The notes beneath the pieces are model-generated. The model did not search any database and was not told the origin of the DNA. It saw only the letters and a list, made by a program, of their open reading frames with translations. From Mrakia gelida (taxonomy: Eukaryota > Basidiomycota > Tremellomycetes > Cystofilobasidiales > Mrakiaceae): a DNA stretch of 64,000 nucleotides. A program made the position numbers and the translations under genes. The stretch's first letter is position 1. Each line of letters starts with the position of its first letter. Shown one piece after another: positions 55,901 through 64,000 of the stretch. Location: NCBI GenBank assembly GCA_024345305.1, contig BRON01000015.1, positions 620,001 to 684,000 of the forward strand, read 5' to 3'.

Positions 55901-58861
55901 AACTGACGCGTTCGGGTTCGCTTTCCCTCACAGGCCAAGATCGTCGTTCAGGTCGACGAGTCTGGAGGAGCGAGACCTTTGGCGTTTGGAGATGGATGTG
56001 CTCCTCATGTGGTGGTTCGGGTTCAACCTCTAGCTGGGAACATGTGCAGGTGAGTCGAGTTTCATCCTCACAAACCCTCCTCGCCTCGCTCTTCCTGACC
56101 TTTCCTCGTCGATTTCGCAGGATGTCCGTTCACACTCGAGACTCCGACGAAGCCGAGGATATTGTTCACATCTCCTCTGTCTCTTCGAAGATCATGCAGA
56201 CTAGTGAGTCTGCTCCCCTTCTTCCCTTCGACGACGCGACTCTGACCTCTCGTCTCCTCTCTTCTCAGTTCATCGTCTTGGCCTCTACCAACCTCGAAGC
56301 GATTCCAAGTCCTGCCCTACCACTCCCACTTCAGCTCACACTCGTCGTCCTATGCTCGGTCTCGACGCCATCTCTCGAAACCTCTTCGGAACAGGCTCCA
56401 TGAGCTCTCGGGGAGAAGGAGGAGGGTTCGGTTCGATGTCGCACAAACGAACCCGCTCAGCAACCAGCAAAGCTTCGACCATCGACAGTTCGATCACTCG
56501 ATCGACGGTCTCATCGCTAGGTCGGAACAGTGACGACGGAGGAACCAACTCGGACAGCAACCGGAAGGCGAGAGGGAAGTCGCCGACGAGCCCTGGTGGT
56601 TCGAGGGAGGGAGGAACGAGTCCGTACGGTCCTGGAGGTGCGAAGAGGAAGCCTGTGCCGAGGGACGATCTCAACGAGTCGGAGTGGGATCTGACGGAGA
56701 AGCTGGAACTGGCGAGGAAGAACAGCGAGAGTGCTGCTAGGAATCTCATGTCGGACGAGGTGGAGGAAGCGGAGATGTCTCTCGGTTCGTATCGTTCTCG
56801 TCTTCTCGTCGCATCTTTGCCCTTGCACTGACTCTCCCTCGCTCATCTTTCGCTTCGCAGACCTACCTGAACCGACGAGGCCTTCCGCCGTCACCGCTCC
56901 TACCACCACCTCAATGGAATCCTCCTCATCAACGGCTACTCCAGGATACGCGTCGACGAGTCCTCTTCGCGTTCGAAACAAGACTCCTACGGTCGAGAAG
57001 ACGGCCTTCCTCGAACCCTCACCAGAGCTCATCTCCAACTCCGAACTTCGGCCACTCTCACCTCCCATCGCACGAGGTCTCTCTCCCTCCAGCTTCTCTC
57101 GAGCCCTCTCCCCAATCGAATCCAAACGTCCTCTCGGTCCTCGTGGTCCAACTTCCTCCTCCTCAGCAGCAGTCTCCTCCTCCCTTATCCCCACCCTCAT
57201 CGACGCCCGACGCGCTCCCCAAGCCTCCCTCGGACACGGTCTCGGCTCCTCCCACACCAAAATCCGACTCATGTCCAGCGAGTCAGGCCACCGACGAGTC
57301 AGCGACGAGTGGAGGAAAGCTCGACCCTCCCTCCCTCCAGGCTCAGCTCCAACCACCTCCCCAGCTCTTCCACCTCTACCTGTCGCCGATGACGTCCCAG
57401 ACTCGCCGTGCTCGACGTCGTCGTCCAAGAGGAGGGATCGAGCCAAGTCGATGGAAGTCGCCTCGCCGACGCTGGGCAAGAAACCGAAACGAGAGAAGGA
57501 GGACGTTCCGAGGTCGCCTCTTCTCCCCAGGACGAACGGGGACGCGGTCTGGAATGGATCGCCGAAGAACCTCGTTGGGAAAAACACGGGGTTGAGGAAG
57601 GTCTCGGTCGGTGCGACTGGGTTGAAGGGGAGGGTTTCGGATAAGGATTTGGCGGCGATGAGCGTTGAGGAGAGGGCTGTTGTTTTGTCTGGCGTTGCGA
57701 AGGACGATGTGAGTGGACTTTCGTTTTTTTTTTCTTCGAAGAGTGTATACTGACCTTCTCCTCTGTCTCGTTTCGACAGTCTACTGCGTCCCGAAGAACG
57801 GTCAAGAGGATGCGTCTCGAGGTCGAGGGTCTTCGTTCTCACTTCTCGAAGGACCTCGCTCAGAAGGATCGTCTCGCTCGGATGGGAGAGACTCCTGGAG
57901 GATCTCTTCCTCGTTCACCTCCTTCTCGACACATCTCGGTACGTCTCGCAGGTCGTAACTTCTCTCTGTCGATGAAGGCTGACCTTCTCCACCCTCTTTC
58001 CGTTCCTCTTTCCAGCGTCGAGCCGATCATCGACCAGGACGCGTCGAGGAAGCTCGTCAAGCTCTCGAACAGTCCTCAGGCTACGACCACCCTCCCTCTT
58101 CGTCCTCCTCGTCTCGGAAAGCAGGAGTCGACGTTGCCTTCCTCGATGATTGGTGTGGAGTGCTCGAAGGGCTCGTCGACGAGTTGGATCGGGATCTGAA
58201 AAGGGCCGTTGGGAACTCGGAGACCCTCAAGGGAGATGTCGCAACTCTGCTCGAAGGGAAGAAGGTGAGTCTGGTCCAGATCTTTCGAAGTCCGAGCTTC
58301 GAGGACCAGTACTGATGAGGGTTCGCGATGCTTTCGTCTCTCAGGACTCCGGCGAGATCCTGACTCTTCGATCCCAGCTCGACGTCGCTCAAACTCATCT
58401 CGAACAAGCTCGACGACTCTCGGAGGATCAGAAGAACGAGCTCCTGGATGCCAAGAACGAAAATGCCGCTCTCTACGAGGTTCGTCGCGTCTCCTCGTCT
58501 CCCTTTCCCCTTTCCTCTCGCTCGCTGACCTCCTTCGCCCCTTTCTTCTTTTAGGCCTTCAACGAGGAGCTCGAACAGATGTACGCCGACATGACGCTGC
58601 CTGGAGCAGAGGCTCATGTCGCGATGAAGCGAGACATCCAAGTCACCAAGGCGGATCGGAACGCTCTTCGACTCGAGAACGCGTGAGTCGTTCATTCATC
58701 TTTCATCCTCCCTTTTCTCTCTTCCTCGAACGAACCCTCGGTCCTGACCGTCTTTTGGTCTTTTCCGATCCGCCAGTACCCTCAAACGCGAACTGGAACA
58801 AGCCATCTACGAGAAGGAAAGGGACGAGCGGATCATGCGACAACACGGACTCCTCCCTTGA
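52947..58861 (+). CDS. Rho guanine-nucleotide exchange factor (DH domain protein)
   Basis: Very long multi-exon gene. After a Ser-rich start (MSHPPSSPSKYATRHQPSYS) and a poorly resolved N-terminal region comes a DH domain: KLQPLLDELLSTERTYVRRL, YADPLRLFSRDPSMAI, ALFGNIDAIVLVNEAFLGDL, FDCYRTYYDKCEDAQAMF, ASKYKTEGVSNVGLRELLME and PVQRIPRYTMIW (the conserved DH helix). A PH-like region follows (LHCTLFLFSDRLLIAKRPS ... DKHRFVHNLWAAQALL). The C-terminal half is Ser/Pro-rich, then coiled-coil (LTLRSQLDVAQTHLEQARRL, YADMTLPGAEAHVAMKRDIQ), ending ERIMRQHGLLP. DH proteins activate Rho/Cdc42-type GTPases in polarity and septation; the target is unknown. One in-frame TAG at 53348-53350 interrupts the otherwise continuous N-terminal frame, so exon structure between 53150 and 53560 is uncertain. 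Confidence 0.85.
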
Positions 58862-59863
58862 TCCCTCCCTCCCTCCGTTCTTACTCCCTTTCCCTAACAC
58901 ATCGCACCTTCTCTCACATCACACCTTGACCTCCTTTGCTACCCTTCCTCTCTTTCGTACCTTCGCTTTTTGCTCACTCCCTTCTTTGCCTTCGCTTTCG
59001 TCCTGCCTTTGCTCTCGCCGTCCCGTCTCTCCTCTTGTTTCTCTCGCTCTCTTCTTCTCTCTCGGACACTTTTAGGTTGTACGCTCTCTTTCTCTCTCTC
59101 TCTCTCTTTCGTATCGCACTCTTTTCGCTGTCTCAATGCCGTCTGTCCCAGCGTTCACCTCTGAGCTCGACGCGTCGAGCAGACCACGTCGTCGTCTTCC
59201 TTCTTTCCCTCCCCAGGTTCCTCCTCTCACAAACTCTACCTGAGCGAACATAACGAGCGAAAGAGCCAGTGTGCACCCACCATTGCTAAACATGAAAGCC
59301 CCCCCAAAAAACCACCTGCATCGACGAAGGTCCGTCTGAACCCCAGTCAGCAGGTTTCGTTCGTTCTGTTCAAGAAGGCAAGTTTCTATGACAGAGGAAT
59401 TTGATCCAACGACCGCACCGTCACTGAGCCGTATCGTTAAAACCTCATCCCCTATCATAGCCACTTCGCTATCCCAGGAAGTTTCCACCTGTACTGACAT
59501 CTCTTCCGTTTGGCTCATTTTGACCTCGTGTTCAAACGCTTTCCAGCAAGATCTGGGGCAGGTTCTTGCCTTCTGCTAGACGTTCCCCGAAGTCTGCGCA
59601 TCCTCGAGATCAACTGATGAACGGATTCAAAGCGGGGACAGCAAAGGAGCCTGGTTCGTCCTCAGCGCGTCGATCCGTTAGTTCGTTCTTCAATCCCACT
59701 TCCGATCGTCGAGCTTCCCGCTTTCGTTCTCCTGGGAAAGAAAACTCTCGTTCTTTCCGTACATAGCTTGCTCTCGCTCGATGGCCTGTACCCGGTGATT
59801 CGTCGCTCATAGATCGATCCAAATGCCCCAAGCTGAGAAAACCCAACGAACTCGCTCCCGTCC
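58862..59863. other. Convergent intergenic region with repeat copy 2
   Basis: About 1 kb between the RhoGEF and DDI1 3' ends. It holds CT microsatellite sequence near 59084-59117, GACGCGTC near 59171 and dispersed-repeat copy 2 (59305-59731). No gene is supported. Confidence 0.6.
59305..59731 (+). repeat. Dispersed repeat family, copy 2
   Basis: Same orientation as copy 1 (145-558) and clearly homologous along its whole length, with small indels: CACCTGCATCGACGAAGG, AAGTTTCTATGACAGAGG, GAGCCGTATCGTTAAAAC, CGCTATCCCAGGAAGTTTCC, GATCAACTGATGAACGGA and CTTCCGATCGTCGAGCTTCC. It ends about 130 bases from the DDI1 stop codon, between convergent genes. The reverse strand again shows a B-box-like GGATCAAATTCC. 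Confidence 0.75.
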
Positions 59864-62371
59864 TCAGAACAACAAACTAGCGGCCTGGTCGACATCTCCG
59901 TTGCACATGTCGAGATCTGGGAGCAGACAATGAAAGGCGTGTCAGGTTTGTCGTCTCGTCGAGGAAGGAAGAGATGTAGGAGAAGAGGAAGGAAGAACGA
60001 AATCGACTCACACCCAACAGCCTGCTCTCTCGTCACTCCCAGGTCCACGAGCGTCTGAATCGACTGCTCAGGGTATTTCGAGGCTGGTGCTGCTGGTGCT
60101 GAGGGTGCCGAGGGTGCTGAGCTGGAAGAGGAGGGGGTAGGTTGAGCCGGGTTAGACGATCTGAGACGCGTCGAGTCGAGTTCGAGGTCAGTCTCGTTCA
60201 CTCTCTTCCCTCCTCCCTCTCCCGAAGGTGAGCTGGACTCACAGCGTATTCCCTCCACCAGAAAAGTTCACCACTCCCTTCGCTGCCTCCTTCGCCGCTT
60301 CCTCCGCCGAAACACCCCCAGGAACATCAGGGTTGGCAGGAGCGGTCTTGGGTTTCTTCCCTCCTCGAGGATCGTCCTCGTCGTCGACCCAGGTTTCGCG
60401 TTTCGCTTTGGCGGGGAGCTCGTGTTCGGAGAGGAAGGGGACTCTGTTACGAACGAAGTGAGGAGAAGCGAGGAAGAAGAGGTGGTCAGCGAACGACACG
60501 AACCAACACCCACCGAATTCTCCCTCGCTCTCCCTTCCAAAAACGAAACGCCCACTCACTCCCTCCCCTGAATCCTCAGCACCCCACCACCCTTACTCAA
60601 GTCAATACACGCAAGATGCCTCTTGAGCATATCCAGCCCGAACAGCAGATCGACGTCCTTTCCCTCCATGACGGTGAACGAAACGGGGAGGTGAAGGTCG
60701 GCGAGTTTGATCTGAGCGGAGTGGATCCGACCTAGGATTTTGGCGGTCCCGACTCCACGAGCTTCTCCGTGGAAACGGGTGTCGAGGAGACGCATGCTGG
60801 GGGTGGTGAGGAGAAAGGGGAGGGGAGGCGTGGGGGATGGTGGGAGGGCGAGGGGACGAGGGAGCGACGGAGGGAGGTGGGAGAGGGCGAAAACGGAGAG
60901 AGTTAGTTCGAGAGAGATGGGCAGAAGAAGTTGTGGAGAAAGGGAAAGACGAACAGGTTGCATTGCTCGGCGCAATCGGGGGACACTGGAAGAATTAAGG
61001 GAGAAAGAGACGACGCGTCAGGATCGAGTCTTTTAGAAAGCGAACGAGAGGCGAGAGAAGGAAGAGAAACGGACTGATGGTAGACTGAGCTCCTGAGTCG
61101 ACGAAGGCTTTGACTTTGTGGCCGTTAACTTCGACGTCTGATGATTCGAAGGAAGAAGAAAGGAGGGAGGGACGACGCGCGGGAGGTCAGTTTCCGATCT
61201 CGTTTGAGATTCGAAGGACACGAGGAAGGAGAGAGAGGTTGGAGAACTGACCGATGTACAGCATGGTCACTTGGGCGAAGCTTTCCGGCTAGAAAAGAGA
61301 AGGGACAGTACCGAGGTCAGCCTCGAGAAAGACGAGAGTCGTCGACGGGTCGGTCGAAGAAAGGGATGAGACGAGGGTGCGAAGCTCACCGAATGTTCCA
61401 TAGCGTCCTCGTAACTCTGGTTGACGGCCTTCAGTCTAATGAACTCTGCGATCTTGGTTTGGGACTGGTGAACGGATCGATCGAGTCGAGGTCAGCTCGA
61501 GGGAAGCGAAAGGAACGGGATGGAGGAGAGAGGAGGAGGTGCGAGAACGAACTTCGACGTCGTAGGGATCGGCCTCGAGTCGATCCATGAGTTCGTGTTC
61601 TTCTGATTGACGAGCCATCATCTGATCAGACCATCGTGAGAGAGGTTAAGATCAGCCGGGGAAGGGACGAGAGAGTGGGCGAAGAGGAGGACAAGTCGGG
61701 GAAGGGCGAACCTGACGAAGCTGTTCCAGTTGAGCTGGAGTGTACTGAGGGTTGGAAGATCCTGAAGCTTGGGAGTTCTGGTGTTGCTGCTGTTGCTGTT
61801 GTCGTTGACTGTGAGATGGACGAAGAGGGCGTCAGAATACGGAAGGAAGAGGTGGTGGCGAGGGTTGAGATGGGCCTCTCTCGAGGTTCGAGCTGACATG
61901 CTCTCCCTTCCTTCCTTCCCTCCGTGCTCCTCCTCCTTTGCCTGCGCTGATCCGCTCCATCTCTCAGCATCCTCCCTACCGACCCAAGCTCCCCAAGAGA
62001 TGCAAAGAAAGGCAGCCTGACTGACCTCTGTTTCCTGCTGAAGCTCACGACGACCTCCTCCGGCCAACCCAACTGCTCCAGCGTCTTCTCGCTCTCGACA
62101 ACCTCCTTCCCATCTACAGTCCAGATCTGATCTCCAACGGGTACATTCGACTGGTTCACACCAGAAAAAAAAAGCAGAGTCAGATCAAGCGAGCGAGTGG
62201 CTTGCTCGAAGGGCAGGAGGGAGGAGGGATGGGAAGCGTCGAGGTGGAAGGAGAGGGAGGGAGGGGACGAACATCGCCTTCGAGAAGAAGCTTGACATCT
62301 TGGATCGACATGTCGGAAGGGAGTTCGAGGAAGAAAGATTCTCCAGAGGAGGTGAAGAAGGTGAGCTTCAT
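59864..62371 (-). CDS. DDI1: Ddi1, ubiquitin-receptor aspartic protease
   Basis: Multi-exon gene with the full UBL-RVP-UBA layout. The start at 62371, [20 protein letters not shown], gives a proper N-terminal ubiquitin-like fold; upstream in-frame ATGs (for example at 62602) would add unrelated residues. Then come [20 protein letters not shown], a Gln/Ser linker, [28 protein letters not shown] and the retroviral-type protease domain: [20 protein letters not shown] (active-site DSG), [40 protein letters not shown] and [13 protein letters not shown]. The C-terminus is a UBA domain, [20 protein letters not shown], joined across an intron to [15 protein letters not shown]. Ddi1 shuttles or cleaves ubiquitinated substrates at the proteasome and responds to DNA damage. 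Confidence 0.95.
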
Positions 62372-62891
62372 ACCGAAAGAAGGTGTGGAGGGGAGGGGTG
62401 AGGGATGGAAGAGAAGGAGGAGCCTTGGAGATCGTTGAGCTTGGAGTCTTTCCGCAGGGGAGGACGGCCAGGTCGTAGGCAAGGGAAGATTTTCGCCGAG
62501 AGCTGAAGACGGAGCAGGTGAGATTCCGTCTCGCTTTGTGATCAATTTGGTGACGGAAGAAGATCTGAGGCTCGGCGAACTACGAAGGGGAGGTTCAGCC
62601 ATCTGAGGCGAGCTCACCATCTGCCTCGCTCGCTCTTCCTCTCCTCCCACCGTCCGAAGATTTTCTCTTTCACCCAAGCAACCATTCGGTCTATCTCTTT
62701 CCTTCTCTCCCTCACGAGTGAAAAAAATCACCCGCGTCGTCTCCTCAGCAACCCTTTTCTCGCAGCTGCTGATGACGACACCGACCTTCTTCTCCTCCCC
62801 AAAGTCGTTCGCTCTGCTTCTGCCTCCCGACGCCCACCATCAAACCCAACTTTCAACCCATCCATACTTTCTTTGAACCCACCTCTCCACC
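62372..62891. promoter_or_regulatory. Divergent promoter region, DDI1 / coiled-coil gene
   Basis: 520 bases between divergent starts. No TATA box, RNA or repeat is recognised. Open reading continues upstream of the chosen DDI1 start but does not look conserved. Confidence 0.45.
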
Positions 62892-64000
62892 ATGGCCGAC
62901 GCTAAACAACTTAAATCGCTCGAGAAGACCCTCCAGAAGGAAGCCAAGCAGGACGGTGTGAGCTCAACCTCTCCTCCCTTTCTTCTCGTCCAGCCATCTC
63001 TTCCTTCTCCTTGCCCTCGTTCTGATCTTAGCTTTCCTTCTCGGTCCCTGACGACAGAGGATCCTCGACGACGCTCACAAGAACCTCGAAGCAGCTTTGA
63101 AGGCTGAACAGAAGGCTTTCTCGGTCAGTCAGTCGTCCGTCTTCGCTCTTGAGCTCGAGCTCTGTCGAGCTCATCCTCCCCTTCTCTTCGAGCTAGCTCG
63201 CTCATTTTCTCCTTCTCTTTTATTCCATTTGATTCGTCGTAGGCTGAGGAGAAAGCCGTAGCTCATCAAGAGAAGCTCGCTAAGGTCGAGAACAAGGCGT
63301 CTCACAAGGTAAGAGCTCCCTCGCTCTCCTCCCGCATCCGCGACCTCACTCGTCCGTCCTCGAGCTCACTTCTTCGCCTCGCCTCGCCTTTCTCCACTTC
63401 ATCTTCGCCCAGCTCGTTCACGCTCAGCACAAACACGACAACGCCGTGACCGATCAGAACAAGGCTCAGGCGGATATCCAGTTCGCTAAAGATCGTGGGT
63501 CTCCTCTTCCTCCTCCCTCGCGGGATCGTCCCTTCGTCCCTCTGACCCTCCTTCACCCCTTCGTTCCTTCGACGCACGACAGACCATGCCCGCCTCGAGT
63601 CCGAAGTCAACGCCAAGAAGGCTCTGCTCGATCAAACTACTTCTCATCACAATGAGCTGTCGGTTCGTCCCTCCTTTGTTTCCCTTTTTCCTCGTCTCGT
63701 CTCGTCTCGTCTCACCCTAACCTCTCCTCCCCTCCTTCGTTCCTTGTACAGTCCGAACGAACCACCAAACTCGAAGCTCTCCGTCAACCCACCTCGGACC
63801 CCTTCTCGCGCTCGGGAGCTGGATCGGAATCTGTCGTGGCGCCGACCAAGACGAGTGAACACGTCGCGACTCCTCCTTCGACTGCCAACACCACCACCAG
63901 CACTGTGCCATCCACCCAGACTCAGCAGCCCTCAGTCTCGACGGGAACCGGATCCAAACTCGTGCAGGACGTGGAAGCGAGGGAGAGAGCTCAGGCGGAG
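62892..64000 (+). CDS. Coiled-coil protein, partial (runs off window)
   Basis: At least six short exons from ATG 62892, all coding for highly charged Ala/Lys/Glu/His helix: KQLKSLEKTLQKEAKQDG, ILDDAHKNLEAALKAEQKAF, AEEKAVAHQEKLAKVENKAS, VHAQHKHDNAVTDQNKAQAD, RLESEVNAKKALLDQ. A Ser/Thr/Pro-rich stretch (SDPFSRSGAGS) follows, then KLVQDVEARERAQAE at the window edge. Heptad-like spacing predicts a long coiled coil. It resembles small helical proteins annotated as DNA-binding Ncp1-like in basidiomycetes, but the link is weak. The C-terminal end is outside the window. Confidence 0.7.

Noticed and set aside
1..64000. CRISPR arrays, prokaryotic operons, integrases or phage genes
   Set aside because: The window is eukaryotic throughout, with spliceosomal introns in nearly every gene; no such structures were seen.

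Overview
This window is nuclear DNA from an intron-dense, gene-dense fungus. Most genes carry several introns of roughly 60-110 nt with GT(G/A)AGT-type donors, CTGAC or CTCAC branch sites and short pyrimidine tracts. The gene content (STRIPAK Far11, Dre2, Ddi1, Mtg1, a Rer2-type cis-prenyltransferase, a Zn2Cys6 regulator, Dal5-like permeases) and the splicing style suggest a basidiomycete yeast, probably Pucciniomycotina/Microbotryomycetes (Rhodotorula/Sporobolomyces-like). That placement is inference; no rRNA or other direct taxonomic marker is present.

Layout: 1-0.9 kb holds a dispersed repeat. 0.9-6.2 kb has a GH78-like six-hairpin glycosidase and DRE2, both on the minus strand. 6.7-11.4 kb has a low-complexity Ser/Pro protein and a four-helix membrane protein (plus). 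11.4-13.0 kb is gene-poor and holds an inverted copy of the repeat plus a tRNA-like sequence. 13.0-20.9 kb has a divergent pair, an F-box protein (minus) and the STRIPAK subunit Far11/STRIP (plus). 21.2-25.0 kb has an unrecognised type II membrane protein (minus) and an unrecognised nuclear-type protein (plus) whose first exon/intron junction is exactly duplicated in tandem. 25.5-30.3 kb is a Zn2Cys6 transcription factor (minus). 30.7-35.0 kb has a broken inverted copy of the 3' end of RPL9, an adenosine-deaminase-like gene, and intact RPL9. 35.7-36.8 kb is a second F-box-like protein. 37.2-50.1 kb is bracketed by two inverted paralogous Dal5/ACS-family permeases; between them lie a small Lys-rich protein, a PhzF remnant, the cis-prenyltransferase and the MTG1 GTPase. 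50.7-58.9 kb has an FAH-domain hydrolase, sharing a promoter region with one permease, and a large RhoGEF. 59.3-59.7 kb is a third copy of the repeat. 59.9-64 kb has DDI1 (minus) and the start of a coiled-coil protein that runs off the window.

The genes are mostly unrelated housekeeping or regulatory functions rather than one pathway. The only plausible functional pairing is the divergent permease/FAH-hydrolase pair.

The most unusual signals are: (i) a three-copy ~420-bp repeat family, carrying degenerate Pol III A/B-box-like sequence on its antisense strand, whose two fully bounded copies lie between convergent genes; (ii) many microexons (10, 11, 12, 12, 16 and 22 nt, and possibly 1 nt), including a 12-nt exon encoding the permease DRSN motif in both paralogs; (iii) the in-frame 93-bp tandem duplication of an exon-intron junction; (iv) the partial inverted duplication of RPL9; and (v) a strong excess of the palindrome GACGCGTC, mostly outside exons. 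Exon coordinates given exactly were checked by frame arithmetic; those marked approximate were not.
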